DNA of 64,000 bases. Source: Nostoc spongiaeforme FACHB-130. GTDB taxonomy: Bacteria > Cyanobacteriota > Cyanobacteriia > Cyanobacteriales > Nostocaceae. The stretch covers positions 53,479 through 117,478 of the forward strand of contig NZ_JACJTB010000016.1 of assembly GCF_014698475.1 (NCBI RefSeq), in the 5' to 3' direction. Of this stretch, positions 45,176 through 54,850 are shown piece by piece; position 1 is the stretch's first letter; each line of letters starts with the position of its first letter. The notes beneath the pieces are model-generated. The model searched no databases and was not told the origin of the DNA. It saw only the letters and a list, made by a program, of their open reading frames with translations. A program made the translations under genes and the position numbers.

Positions 45176-45886
45176 TTAAACAACATTAGTGTGATTTTGG
45201 CTGAATCTAATTTCTAGATTTTTACCATCTGTGGCAATGATTTCAGCCGCTTCTTGTAAAAGTTGTTTTTGTTCTTGTTGGAGGGCTTCTAAACGAGAAG
45301 AAATTTCGGCTAATCTTTGCTGCTTATCTGGGTAAAGAGTTGTAATGGTATTGGTATTATCTATTGGTTGATGATGGCTGATTTTGTTCCAAGTCAAACC
45401 AGTAAATTTAGCTATACCAATAAAAATAAATTTAATTAAAGCCTGTAATAATTTTAATGGTGCTTGTAATAGAGAAAAACTGGCTGTTGTAAATAAACGA
45501 ATAATTGCATTCACAAGACCAAAAATAATCGCCAGACTCAAGAGGATAATTACTATACTAATAATCGGGTGATTTGCAGCCCAATTGAGTGCGTGCAGTA
45601 GGCGCAACATTGTGGGATGTTGTGTTAGCCAGTCATTCATGGAAGAGGCGATCGCACGTTCCACTGCACCTGATGTTGTATTCTTAAATTGGTCAGCAGT
45701 TTGCAAACCCTGACCAATCGAAGATTTAGCTTGTTCCAAGGTTGTTGTAGCTGTTTCTTGCCAAGACTCACCAACTTGTTGCAGAGAATTATTCACAGAG
45801 TTAACCCCTTGGTTGACAACATTTTTCATGCTTTGCCAACTTTGAGACATTCCTGACGGCAAACTGAGATTTATTTCAGGTGTCAT
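45176..45886 (-). CDS. Hypothetical membrane protein with coiled coil
   Basis: 236 residues from ATG 45886 (MTPEINLSLPSGMSQSWQSM), 7 bp after the P450 stop; a longer frame overlaps the P450 gene and is less likely. Residues 15-90 are Gln/Ser-rich helix (NVVNQGVNSVNNSLQQVGES), two or three hydrophobic segments occupy about 100-165, and the C-terminal tail (about 185-225) is a coiled coil (LAEISSRLEALQQEQKQLLQ). No family recognised. It is probably translated from the P450 transcript. Confidence 0.65.
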   Translation of the reverse strand: MTPEINLSLPSGMSQSWQSMKNVVNQGVNSVNNSLQQVGESWQETATTTLEQAKSSIGQGLQTADQFKNTTSGAVERAIASSMNDWLTQHPTMLRLLHALNWAANHPIISIVIILLSLAIIFGLVNAIIRLFTTASFSLLQAPLKLLQALIKFIFIGIAKFTGLTWNKISHHQPIDNTNTITTLYPDKQQRLAEISSRLEALQQEQKQLLQEAAEIIATDGKNLEIRFSQNHTNVV

Positions 45887-45893
45887 AACAATT

Positions 45894-47207
45894 TCACCGA
45901 GGTTTAAATCGAACTCGCAACCCATCTTTAGGACGATTTGTCGGAATTCTGACTGAAGCCAAACTTTGGTTAGGTAAGATTTCCCAATCATAGCTGCGTA
46001 AAAGATGGGCAGCAACAATCTTCATTTCCATTTTGGCAAATGCCATCCCAATACATACACGCGGCCCGCCACCAAAACCAATTAAGCTGAAAGGATACTG
46101 TTTATGTTCTTGGCGCTGAGGGCTGAAACGTTCAGGATCAAACCTTTCTGGTTCAGGATAAATTTCTGGTAGGTTATGAGTCATTAAAATTGAATAATAT
46201 AGTTGCCAACCAGCCGGAATATAGAAACCTTTGTATTCAAATTCTTTAATTACCCCACGAAATCCGGCGGCGGCTGGTGGATATAGTCGTTCAACTTCCC
46301 ATAAAACTTGGTCTAAGTAAGGCATTTTACCCAACTGCTCTATATTTAAAGAACCAGATGTAGCAAGTTGTGACTGTTCTTCTCTGGCGCGGTGCAGAAC
46401 TTCTGGATGGCGTGCTAATTCTGTGACTAACCAAGTTAACATTGCAGTTGTGGTTTCATGTCCCGCAAAAAGTAACAGTACTGCTTGGGCAATAATTTCT
46501 GTTTCACTTAAGCTGTTACCTTCTTCATCTCTAGCTTGGATTAATAAACTTAAAGCATCCTTGGTAGGGTTTTGCTGGCGTGCTTTTACAACCTGAGCAA
46601 CATGCTCTAAAATTTGATTGCGAGCTGCGATCGCTTTACTAAAGGTCGTAAAAGGTAAAGGTAAAGTATTCAGCGCAAAAAAACCATTGGTGAGGTTAGT
46701 AAATAAGTTACTTAAGCGGATAACTTCCGCACTAGAACTTGTACCCAATAACAATTGGCTGGCAATATCAAAGGTGAGTTTTTTAAACTCTTCAAACCAA
46801 GTAAATTCTTGTTTAACTGCCCATTCTTTAAGATAGCTGCAAGTGATTTCTTCCATTGTGGCAAAATAGTTTGCTAGTGCCGGGCTATGTAAAGCTGGCA
46901 TCATCAAACGACGATTGCGACGGTGTTCTTCACCATCTTGCACAAATAATGATTCACCTAACAATATTTTGAAATTTTCTGGCCAGCCTTCACGCCAAGA
47001 GAAATTTTCCATATGGCTAGAAAGGACAAACTCAACTGCTTCCGTCCCTATCATTGCTACTGTTGGTCTACCTAAAATATGGGTCTTAAAAATCGACCCA
47101 TAACGCTGATAGCGTTTTTCGGCAAAGTTTACGTCTGCCAAAAAAGACAGAGTTTCGCCAACAACAGGTAAACCAAAGCTTCCGGGTGGTAGTTGCAATT
47201 TGTTCAT
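45894..47207 (-). CDS. Cytochrome P450 (CYP120-like)
   Basis: 437 residues. I-helix oxygen-binding motif FAGHETTTAM, K-helix ExxR (WEVERLYPP), and heme loop FGGGPRVCIGMAFAK with the iron ligand Cys385. The opening PPGSFGLPVVGETLSFLAD and overall sequence resemble CYP120, whose Synechocystis member hydroxylates retinoids. A soluble monooxygenase needing ferredoxin partners is expected. It sits in a minus-strand series after the DUF3685 regulator and before a small membrane protein, with short spacing suggesting one operon. Confidence 0.88.
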   Translation of the reverse strand: MNKLQLPPGSFGLPVVGETLSFLADVNFAEKRYQRYGSIFKTHILGRPTVAMIGTEAVEFVLSSHMENFSWREGWPENFKILLGESLFVQDGEEHRRNRRLMMPALHSPALANYFATMEEITCSYLKEWAVKQEFTWFEEFKKLTFDIASQLLLGTSSSAEVIRLSNLFTNLTNGFFALNTLPLPFTTFSKAIAARNQILEHVAQVVKARQQNPTKDALSLLIQARDEEGNSLSETEIIAQAVLLLFAGHETTTAMLTWLVTELARHPEVLHRAREEQSQLATSGSLNIEQLGKMPYLDQVLWEVERLYPPAAAGFRGVIKEFEYKGFYIPAGWQLYYSILMTHNLPEIYPEPERFDPERFSPQRQEHKQYPFSLIGFGGGPRVCIGMAFAKMEMKIVAAHLLRSYDWEILPNQSLASVRIPTNRPKDGLRVRFKPR

Positions 47208-47256
47208 AAAACTTGCGATCGCATCTCGTTCATTTTAATTAACTTCAATTTAAATA

Positions 47257-49035
47257 TCACTTTTGTTTTTCGCTATTGCGGTTGAAATTTTTCTCTGAGA
47301 ACGACACACTACCGATACCTTGGAGAATACCACGAGCGATTAAACCTAAACCACGACCAATGACTTGGGTTAAAACGAAGACAATACCACTGCCTAAAAA
47401 AGATAATAGCGATTGTAGGCGGGGAGCGATCGCATCCCAAAATTCTAGTCCCAGCGTCACAAATAATGGCACACCTGAAAGCTTGGCTAATTCTGCGTTG
47501 CGCGGCGCGTAAACTGATGTTTTCGCAATTCCCCTTGGTGCTAACACAAATAACTCATAGCGACTTTCAAAAATTGCTTTAGCTTCATTTACATAATTAT
47601 TTAAACGGTATTTCCAAGACAAATCATTTCTAAATCGTTCAATTTCCCGCGTTGAAATTAACTTGCGAGTATAAAAGTTTTTCTTAATTGCTTCCACATC
47701 TGCCAAGTAATTTAACAGTGGTTGTAATACTCCATTACCTACTTGAATCAACAAATTTTCTAAAATCGTTAATGACTGTGTTTTAGCAGCATCACTGTCA
47801 GCTAAATAAGTCTGATTATCAATCTGGAAATCTGTTTGAAACAGCAAATAAGAGAGTAACTCTACTACAAAGGGAATTTTATTGAAGATGTCAGTTTGAA
47901 TAATTCTGGGATTTTGCAGCAATACCTTGACAACTTCAATTTTTTGTCCCCCGATTGGCACTTGGGAAAATTTACCAAAAAAATCTGTAACTGTGGCTTG
48001 CCATAAATCAAACAAAATAGTATTTTTAAATCCTTCTAACTGCTCAATTGTAATTTGAGAAGCGCGTAAATCTTCAATTTGTTTGGCTAATTTTTGTAAT
48101 ATTAAATAAAGTAATTCCCGTTTCTTATCTTCCCTGAGAATATCAATCTCTAACGGGACATCTGAAACATTTTCTAAAGAAAACTGTAGTTTCTTTATAC
48201 AAGTTGAAAATAAGTCAAATTGCAAGGCACTTGGGTTAATTTCTGGGAGCAAAGTTAAAGGTGGTTCTACATTTTTTGGCACAATTACGCTACTGGCTGA
48301 GGAAATCACTGGTAATTCTTCTGTCGGGGAAATCAATGGTGATTGTTCTGGGGCGGAAATTAACAAATGATTGAGTAGCCAATGCGCCGCTAACAGTTCT
48401 CTTCGTTGTCCCGCCAGCACAGCCCGGTCTATTATTGGTAAGCCTGGGGTTTGTAGTTTGACTGTAACTTTTGCTAGAGAAGCGTTAACATAATTAATTC
48501 CCGATAAACACTGATTTTGCCATAGCCGCAGCCAAGGCATTTGGGGAGGCGGCGAGATGGGAACTGAAGGAGGGTTAATATCTAATACCCAATGGGAAGC
48601 ACCGGCGGCGACTTCTGAAATCACAGCAATAATTTCAGATGCAGGAGTACCTTTAGGGAGATAGCCATTCACTCCAATTGCCCTAACAGCAGCCAGAATT
48701 TCTCGGTTTTGGACAGCACTCAACAGTAAAATTGGTAAATTGGGGTATAAAGTTTTGAGTAGGCGACAAAATTCTAAACCTTGTAACTGACTGTTAACAG
48801 AGCGAAACTCCAAAGGAGTCGCTTCACGATCGCTTCCTAAGTCCAAAACCACTAAATTTACTGCTTCTGGGTCTTGATTAGTAAGTTCTGCTAGGCTTTG
48901 CAAAGCCGCAGTATCTGTTTCTACTTCTGCGACAACTTGCAAATTCAGCATTGCTTCCAAAGTTACCCGCAGTCCTAAGCGGAAAATCGGATCTTGGTCA
49001 ATTAATAATAATTTGAGAGGGCGATCGCTCATCAT
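47257..49035 (-). CDS. Receiver-domain protein with DUF3685
   Basis: 592 residues. N-terminal receiver-like domain (about 1-150) with LLIDQDP acidic site, LVVLDLGSD phosphoacceptor strand and a Lys in GYLPKGT. The rest is the cyanobacterial DUF3685 region (about 230-590), rich in helices, with two hydrophobic C-terminal stretches (GIVFVLTQVIGRGLGLIA). DUF3685 has no established function. There is a 49-bp gap to the P450 gene. Divergent from the NACHT gene over 100 bp. Confidence 0.8.
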   Translation of the reverse strand: MMSDRPLKLLLIDQDPIFRLGLRVTLEAMLNLQVVAEVETDTAALQSLAELTNQDPEAVNLVVLDLGSDREATPLEFRSVNSQLQGLEFCRLLKTLYPNLPILLLSAVQNREILAAVRAIGVNGYLPKGTPASEIIAVISEVAAGASHWVLDINPPSVPISPPPQMPWLRLWQNQCLSGINYVNASLAKVTVKLQTPGLPIIDRAVLAGQRRELLAAHWLLNHLLISAPEQSPLISPTEELPVISSASSVIVPKNVEPPLTLLPEINPSALQFDLFSTCIKKLQFSLENVSDVPLEIDILREDKKRELLYLILQKLAKQIEDLRASQITIEQLEGFKNTILFDLWQATVTDFFGKFSQVPIGGQKIEVVKVLLQNPRIIQTDIFNKIPFVVELLSYLLFQTDFQIDNQTYLADSDAAKTQSLTILENLLIQVGNGVLQPLLNYLADVEAIKKNFYTRKLISTREIERFRNDLSWKYRLNNYVNEAKAIFESRYELFVLAPRGIAKTSVYAPRNAELAKLSGVPLFVTLGLEFWDAIAPRLQSLLSFLGSGIVFVLTQVIGRGLGLIARGILQGIGSVSFSEKNFNRNSEKQK

Positions 49036-49135
49036 TGGCTGAGATACAAGGGGTATTCCTACTCATTGTTACCTGTTTTCGTCACTCAATAAATGAATCA
49101 TAATGACATAGGCGGAGTCTTAATTGTGTAATTAA

Positions 49136-52100
49136 ATGAACCTCAGTATCAGGCAATGGTTGGCAGAACGCCAGATTGAAATCAGTCAAATTCGAGAATT
49201 TTCCCTTGGTCAATTGGCGGGTGTAGCCTACCGCATTGTCCAAGATATGGAAGTTAAAAGTCTTGCACCACTTGATGTCTGTACTTTAGCCGAGGTTTTA
49301 GAACTACCTTTGGGTTCTGTTTGGCAAGATATCAATCTCATTGCGCGATTAACAGAAAGCATGTTGCGTAGTCTCAGTGAAAAAAAAGCCTTAAAACGTA
49401 ACGAAGGCACATGGCTGGCGTTTCAAATTGCTTATCTCTATGCTTTACATCAAATAATTCAACAAGAAATCAGCCTACAAAAACCTTGGCTGAACCGAGC
49501 GATGATTTCCCGTCAAGGAGAAATTTTACAGGAAATTATTGGCAAACTCAGTCTGCAAGATGTACAACTCCAAGGATTATTAAAAACTTTAACCCAGGGA
49601 AAGTTAACTGATACCCAAGCAGAACAAGCCCTTTCTATTGTGGCAGATTCCTTATTAGTCCAACAAATGAATAACGCCACTGTTGCTTGGTTAATTGCCA
49701 ATGGCGCAGAAGATTTAGAAGCAAAATTATTAACCCAGCGTTTAACTCATTCTCTCAGTGGTTATTTACTAAAAGTTGTGGCGGAAAATGCCCCACAACT
49801 GGCACAATTACAAAAATTTTTCCAATTAGGTTCTACAAGTAATATTTATCCCCCAGAATTAGGTAATGTAGACACATCTAAAAAGTCATCTGTAGGAGAA
49901 AAAATTGATTTATGCCGAGAGAATTATCGAGTATTTTTACTAAAAAATCTCAGCCAACCTTTATTTATCGAGTCTTTTGCCCTCAAGGATATTTATATCA
50001 CCCTCAAAGGTTTAGTAGTAAATACCAATACTCCATCTGTTGATATCAAAAAATGGGCGCAAGAACAGTTAACAGATAGTGAAAATATTGCTGTGATTGC
50101 AGCCGAACCAGGATATGGTAAAACCAGTTTCTGTCAAATTTGGGCAGCAGAAGTAGCCAGAGAACTTTATCCTAATTGGATGCCTGTGATTATTCGCCTA
50201 CGGGATATTAAATATGGTCAAACTTTAGCAGAAACTTTGAATTCTGGTTTTGCTTTGAATGCTCAAACTAATTTAAGTAATTGGTTAGAACAAGAACATC
50301 CCCGTTGTTTGTTACTGCTTGATGGTTTGGATGAATTACCTGCTGCTAATTTAGGCACAAGAGCCAAGACAATTTTTATTCAGCAGTTAATAGCATTCCA
50401 AGCTCAAGGTAAACATAAAATTATTTTAACTAGTCGCAAAAATGCTTTAGAAGAAATTGAGCCAGATATCTTATCGCAGTTACCACAAATTATTATTCAA
50501 CCATTAGAACAAGAACAATTAAAACAATGGTTTCAACAGTGGGCAATGTTACAATCATTACCCATCGCTCAAAATTTATTTACCTTCTTAAAGCAATCTG
50601 GGTTATTTGTCAGTAACTCCAAGTTTCCCGAACTTTCGGCTTTGGTGCGCCAACCGTTGTTGCTGTATTTGCTAGGTGTTTTACATCGTGATGCACTTAT
50701 AGATGATGAAATTTGGCAATTAGCGCAATCACCTAGTACTACTAAAGTAGTTTGGGAAATTTATCATCGCCTGAGTCGTTGGTTATTAGGCTATCCGGTA
50801 ATTGGTGGGATTAAAACCATGCTATTGCGTTCGGGTTCGGCTCACATTCATCGTACACAAGAAGCGATCGCCAATTTACTTTCTGGTTGTCATCCCCAAG
50901 ATTTATTAAACCAAATCCAGGCGATCGCTCTCCAAATTTTACACAGCGATCGCTATCAAGTTAATCTTACAGCAACTTCCCCTCCCCATCCCTTACCCGC
51001 TTTCTACTTCAAAACTTCCCACTCAGCACTCAGCACTCAGCACTCAACACTCAACACTCAGTACTCAGCACCCAACACTCAGCACTCAGCACCCAACACT
51101 CAGCACCCAGCACTCCTCACAGAATTTTCTCACCCCAAATTAGGCGAATATCTCTGTGCAGAAGCCATTGCTTATCAACTAAAAATTCTGACACAGCAGC
51201 AAAAAGATGACTACGGAACATTAATTTTCGCTCTTGATTCGCCGCAGAGTGTTGCTCAACATTTATATAAACTACTAGGTTATGGTGTCATCACTACAGA
51301 AATTAAGCAACTAGTAATTGAAACTTTACTCCACCAGCCTCAAAGTGATTTTTCTTTAGATTTCTTATTACAACGTCTAGAATTATTTTGGCGTGGTTAT
51401 TGTCAAGGTCGTTGGTTAAATGAAGGAATCGCACATCAAGCTTGGAATTATTTTCACACACTCGGCAATCCCATCAATGTTGAGCAAATTAATGCCAGTG
51501 TAGGCATAAATGTATTTTTACTATTATCTGCTGGTTATCGCTTTACTAAAGTTGCTTTTTCTCCTTGCGGCAATCCGGAAAATGTTGCTGAATTCTACCC
51601 AGAAGTTTTAACAATGCTAATGGGTAAAGCCGCAATTTTATCCCATTCTGTTTGGCTTAAACGCATTCTTCCCCAATCTTTAACTAAACTGAATCTCTCT
51701 GGCGCATCCTTACTACAAGTGATGTTAGTTAAAGCCAATTTGGAGCAGACTAATTTGATTAATGCCAATTTAAGTTATGCCAATTTAACCAATGCTAATT
51801 TAAGTTATGCCAATTTAACTAATGCCAATTTAAGTTATGCCAATTTAACCAATGCCAATTTAAGTTATGCCAACTTGACTGGTGCTAATTTGACTGGTGC
51901 TAATCTTAGCAGCATTAATTTGGAAAATGTCAATCTTGTCAATGCCTGCTTATTTGATGCCATCCTGACTGATGCTGACCGCGAAATTGCCACGATGAAT
52001 GGTGCTGTATTCTCTTTAGAACAGTTCTACACTCTGAAAAAATTACTCTCACAAACATCTGTAATGAGTAGCAGCGACAAAGGCGATCAAACAGCAGCTT

Positions 52101-52228
52101 GGTTAAGCGATACCAACATCGGCACAATTAACGGCTTAGAAGGAGAGCCAGTTGCTTCAATTGATTTATATGATGATGATGTGGAAGATGAAACTGTATT
52201 TAGTGTGAATCCCAGTGATTATGATTGA
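49136..52228 (+). CDS. NACHT ATPase with C-terminal pentapeptide repeats
   Basis: 1030 residues. N-terminal helical region of unknown family (about 1-300). NACHT core: Walker A EPGYGKTS (Gly326 onward), Walker B LLLLDGLDELP (Asp396), and sensor TSRKN. A winged-helix/helical section follows. C-terminal pentapeptide-repeat helix (about 855-945, ANLTNANLSYANL). STAND/NACHT proteins act as ligand-gated switches; some bacterial ones defend against phage, but no effector domain is identified here. Odd: residues about 628-662 (HSALSTQHSTLNTQYSAPNT) are read from CACTCAGCACTCAGCACTCA repeats. The pentapeptide DNA itself is a 30-bp tandem repeat. Confidence 0.85.
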   Translation: MNLSIRQWLAERQIEISQIREFSLGQLAGVAYRIVQDMEVKSLAPLDVCTLAEVLELPLGSVWQDINLIARLTESMLRSLSEKKALKRNEGTWLAFQIAYLYALHQIIQQEISLQKPWLNRAMISRQGEILQEIIGKLSLQDVQLQGLLKTLTQGKLTDTQAEQALSIVADSLLVQQMNNATVAWLIANGAEDLEAKLLTQRLTHSLSGYLLKVVAENAPQLAQLQKFFQLGSTSNIYPPELGNVDTSKKSSVGEKIDLCRENYRVFLLKNLSQPLFIESFALKDIYITLKGLVVNTNTPSVDIKKWAQEQLTDSENIAVIAAEPGYGKTSFCQIWAAEVARELYPNWMPVIIRLRDIKYGQTLAETLNSGFALNAQTNLSNWLEQEHPRCLLLLDGLDELPAANLGTRAKTIFIQQLIAFQAQGKHKIILTSRKNALEEIEPDILSQLPQIIIQPLEQEQLKQWFQQWAMLQSLPIAQNLFTFLKQSGLFVSNSKFPELSALVRQPLLLYLLGVLHRDALIDDEIWQLAQSPSTTKVVWEIYHRLSRWLLGYPVIGGIKTMLLRSGSAHIHRTQEAIANLLSGCHPQDLLNQIQAIALQILHSDRYQVNLTATSPPHPLPAFYFKTSHSALSTQHSTLNTQYSAPNTQHSAPNTQHPALLTEFSHPKLGEYLCAEAIAYQLKILTQQQKDDYGTLIFALDSPQSVAQHLYKLLGYGVITTEIKQLVIETLLHQPQSDFSLDFLLQRLELFWRGYCQGRWLNEGIAHQAWNYFHTLGNPINVEQINASVGINVFLLLSAGYRFTKVAFSPCGNPENVAEFYPEVLTMLMGKAAILSHSVWLKRILPQSLTKLNLSGASLLQVMLVKANLEQTNLINANLSYANLTNANLSYANLTNANLSYANLTNANLSYANLTGANLTGANLSSINLENVNLVNACLFDAILTDADREIATMNGAVFSLEQFYTLKKLLSQTSVMSSSDKGDQTAAWLSDTNIGTINGLEGEPVASIDLYDDDVEDETVFSVNPSDYD

Positions 52229-52385
52229 TGTTAAGAAGTAAAAAGGAAAAAGTTAAAAGGCAAAAGTTAAAAGGCAAAAGAAGTAAAAAGAATAATGGTC
52301 ACAAGCCCAAGCTAGTGAAGCTCAATTTTTACTTTTTACTTTTTACTTTTACCTTGTTCGGTCAATGGTTTTTAATTCCATATCC
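52229..52385. repeat. Inverted AAAGTTAAAAGGC / TACTTTTTACTTTTT arrays between convergent genes
   Basis: AAGTTAAAAGGCAAAAGTTA units at 52250-52290 are mirrored by TTTTTACTTTTTACTTTTTA at 52326-52350. The transcript could fold into a long A/U hairpin and end both the NACHT and Fur-family transcripts. Confidence 0.5.
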
Positions 52386-52835
52386 CTACACATCTTCTAA
52401 TGGATGGCGATAGCCATAAAAGTTAATACTATATTCTGTAATTTTGATACCCGTTTGTTGTTCAACTTGACGTAACAATTCTTCTGGCAATTCTATATGT
52501 ACATCCAGAATTTGATTAGTATCAAGACAATTGACATGGCTGTGAGCGTCGCTAATGTTGCCATATAAGCGACCATCACAGTGTTCGATACATTCAATAA
52601 TGCCTTGACTGGATAAGGCTTCTAGGTTTTGATATACAGAGGTATGACCAATGTCTTTGCCTTCTTGGTTGAGGCGATCGTAAATTTCTCTTGCAGATAG
52701 ATGCTCATTTGCTTGCCATAGCAGTTCTAAAATAAAACGGCGCTGGCGACTAACGCGCATACCCAGCGTTTGACACCGATCTAGCGCATCTTCTAGAGAA
52801 CGAATTGGTTTTTTAGCTATTGTTGGTTTTTCCAT
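52386..52835 (-). CDS. Fur-family regulator (PerR/FurC-like)
   Basis: 149 residues. Winged helix RVSRQRRFILELLWQANEHL and HTSVYQNLEALSSQGI, metal site HSHVNC and Glu/His residues (DVHIELPEE). The N-terminal lead and overall sequence resemble the cyanobacterial PerR-type FurC more than Fur or Zur, from memory. The usual CxxC structural-zinc motif is reduced to a single Cys (NCLDT) and no second CxxC is present at the C terminus. It probably senses metal or peroxide. It is convergent with the NACHT gene. Confidence 0.82.
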   Translation of the reverse strand: MEKPTIAKKPIRSLEDALDRCQTLGMRVSRQRRFILELLWQANEHLSAREIYDRLNQEGKDIGHTSVYQNLEALSSQGIIECIEHCDGRLYGNISDAHSHVNCLDTNQILDVHIELPEELLRQVEQQTGIKITEYSINFYGYRHPLEDV

Positions 52836-53204
52836 ATTAGATTTCGCTAAGTATTCAGGAAATTGGTGATTTCCAGGTTTATTTTTGTTTTTTGATATAA
52901 AAAAATATTATATGATGCTTTTTCTTTCTAACTGTGTTGTGGTTAGCGATCGCTCAATAACTATCACTCTCTAACAACGGTATTTACAGCTTGTTTAGGG
53001 TTGATTCATCATCTTCCTCGCTAAAGCAAACTCATTACAACTTTAGCTTAAAATTCAAATTAATGTCTACCTTGGGATAGGTGTAGTTTATATGACGCAA
53101 CATAATGCCGTTGCACTGGGCATCCTACCCTGTGTAAATAACTAATTTAGGTAAAATTTTAATCCTCTCTTTTCAACGAAAATTGACCTAAAAAAGCTGT
53201 AAAT
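52836..53204. other. Upstream region of the Fur-family gene
   Basis: About 370 bp without a gene. Near the Fur-family start it contains the AT-rich GATATAAAAAAATATTATAT (about 52896), which could be a self-regulatory Fur/PerR-type box but is not a clean match. Confidence 0.4.
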
Positions 53205-53242
53205 CTTGTCTAGATAATGCTTCTAGCATTTAAATAGACAAG
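53205..53242 (+). other. Stem-loop in the leader of a small gene
   Basis: CTTGTCTA pairs with TAGACAAG, and inside it AATGCT pairs with AGCATT, giving one bulged hairpin with a 3-nt loop. It ends 26 bp before ATG 53269 and 62 bp before ATG 53305. Role unknown. Confidence 0.5.
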
Positions 53243-53304
53243 CATCGAAAAAAGAGCGAGTATAATCGATGACTGACAATTTAGTTATCGCTAAAAGGTT
53301 ATCC

Positions 53305-53571
53305 ATGTCAGATCAATTTACGTTTACCGTTACCAATCAAACCGATCTAGCCATTACAGAGTTGTGGGTATCTGTTGATGAAGATGAGTGGTTGCCATTC
53401 ACCTTGAGCGATGAGGGAATTCCATCAGGTGAAACCACAACAATTGTTTGGGCTGAATATACCAATGATTCACCTTGTGAATGGTACATATCTGCCGTAT
53501 TTGAAGATGAATCAGAATCTGATTCAGCCTTATTTAACTTTTGTGAAGAACCAGATTTAACAATTGGTTGA
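53305..53571 (+). CDS. Small acidic protein of unknown function
   Basis: 88 residues from ATG 53305 (MSDQFTFTVTNQTDLAITEL); a frame starting at ATG 53269 would give 100. It is strongly acidic and beta-rich in look (LWVSVDEDEWLPFTLSDEGI, EWYISAVFEDESESDSALFN). No signal peptide. No family recognised. AAAAGG precedes the downstream ATG, which is why it is preferred. A bulged hairpin lies in its leader. Confidence 0.6.
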   Translation: MSDQFTFTVTNQTDLAITELWVSVDEDEWLPFTLSDEGIPSGETTTIVWAEYTNDSPCEWYISAVFEDESESDSALFNFCEEPDLTIG

Positions 53572-53734
53572 AGAAGAATTCAGAAGTCAGAATCAATGAG
53601 TGAAGGAGAAAAACCTGACACTCATTGAGATTTATTGTAGTAATTCACCATTTATTTATTCGCGGCTGCGTACAGAATTTATGCTGAATTCTTACTCCTG
53701 ACTCCTGAATTCTATTTTGATAAAACTTACACCT

Positions 53735-54358
53735 TTACCAACTAGTTATAGCCTGTGCGATCGCTTCTTTAGCAGCCGCTAATGATTGTTGACGAGCATC
53801 ATCACCTAAGTTGAGGCTGTCAGCATGGATAAATGTGACATCAGTTAGACCAATAAAACCCAAAATAGCGCGGAGATAAGGTTCTTGATAGTCGTAAGCC
53901 GCAAAGGGTGTACCTGGAGGAAACGAACCACCGCGAGAGGTAATAATTAATACTTTTTTACTGCTATCAACTAAACCTTTATAGCCGTTGGCATCAATTC
54001 CAAAGGTACGACCAACACGCACAATTTGGTCAATATAAGCCTTGAAAGTAGAAGGAATATTCAAGTTATACATTGGTATACCAAAAACATAGCGATCGGC
54101 AGCCAAAAACTCATCAATTAAACTATCTGAAAGCTGAATCGCCTCCACTAGTTCGGGTGTGCGTGCATCAGGTGGTGTAAAAGCAGCAGCTATCCATGAT
54201 TCATCTACATGGGGGACAGGATGATGACCCAAATCTCGGTAGGTAACTGTATCACCAGGGTGAGAATTTTTCCAGGATGTCACGAACTCATAAGTGAGCG
54301 ATCGCGAAATAGAACGCTCACCACGAGGACTAGAATCAATGTGTAGGATATTTGCCAT
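53735..54358 (-). CDS. azoR: FMN-dependent NADH-azoreductase family protein
   Basis: 207 residues. Flavodoxin-like fold with the FMN phosphate loop HIDSSPRGERSISR, the PMYNLNIPSTFKAYID flavin-contact region, and TSRGGSFPPGTP. These fit AzoR quinone/azo reductases, cytosolic flavoproteins that reduce quinones by two electrons. Single-gene unit with HIP1 sites inside. Confidence 0.92.
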   Translation of the reverse strand: MANILHIDSSPRGERSISRSLTYEFVTSWKNSHPGDTVTYRDLGHHPVPHVDESWIAAAFTPPDARTPELVEAIQLSDSLIDEFLAADRYVFGIPMYNLNIPSTFKAYIDQIVRVGRTFGIDANGYKGLVDSSKKVLIITSRGGSFPPGTPFAAYDYQEPYLRAILGFIGLTDVTFIHADSLNLGDDARQQSLAAAKEAIAQAITSW

Positions 54359-54418
54359 AAATAAAGCCTAAAATCAGATTATTACTCAATTTGTTGGGTT
54401 GAAAGAGCGGTAAAAAAG

Positions 54419-54850
54419 GTGACAATCGAAATCTACGTCAGCACAGATATAGAAGCAGATGTCCCGATTCCTGGGCTTCATTCCATGCTCAGTATTGGCT
54501 CGGCAGCTTATACCGTAGATAAACAATTAATCGCCACTTTTTCGGCAAACCTGGAAACCTTACCAGGCGCAGCAGGCCATCCCAAAACTATGCAATGGTG
54601 GTCAAAACAGCCAGAAGCTTGGGAAGCCTGCCGAATCAACCCTCAACCACCAGCATCAGTGATGCAAGCATATTATACTTGGCTAACAGCATTACCCGGC
54701 AAACCCATCTTTGTTGCCTATCCCGCAGCCCCTAACTGCCTGCTACTGAAGCAGGCGGTACAAATTTTATCCCATATTTTGTTATGGCAAGAGCGATCGC
54801 ATTTTCTCAGGACTTACGCAAAAATTCGCAAAAAGCTTAATTTATCGTAG
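54419..54850 (+). pseudogene. 3'-5' exonuclease-like gene, truncated at its 3' half
   Basis: GTG start. The first 105 or so codons ([20 protein letters not shown] ... [11 protein letters not shown]) match DEDD-type exonuclease-like proteins, with Asp-x-Glu in DIEAD as the first catalytic pair. After AYPAA the expected second half (including later Asp residues) is replaced by unrelated sequence and a GCCTGCT/AGCAGGC hairpin, then a MITE at 54809 supplies the last codons and stop. The protein would lack most of the active site. Confidence 0.7.

Noticed and set aside
51018..51110. CACTCAGCACTC repeats as a CRISPR array
   Set aside because: Units are about 7 bp, without spacers, and read in frame inside the NACHT gene. 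No other direct-repeat/spacer pattern was seen in the window.
52896..52920. AT-rich stretch upstream of the Fur-family gene as a Fur/PerR box
   Set aside because: Symmetry is poor and such A/T runs are common in this genome, so it is mentioned only as a weak possibility.
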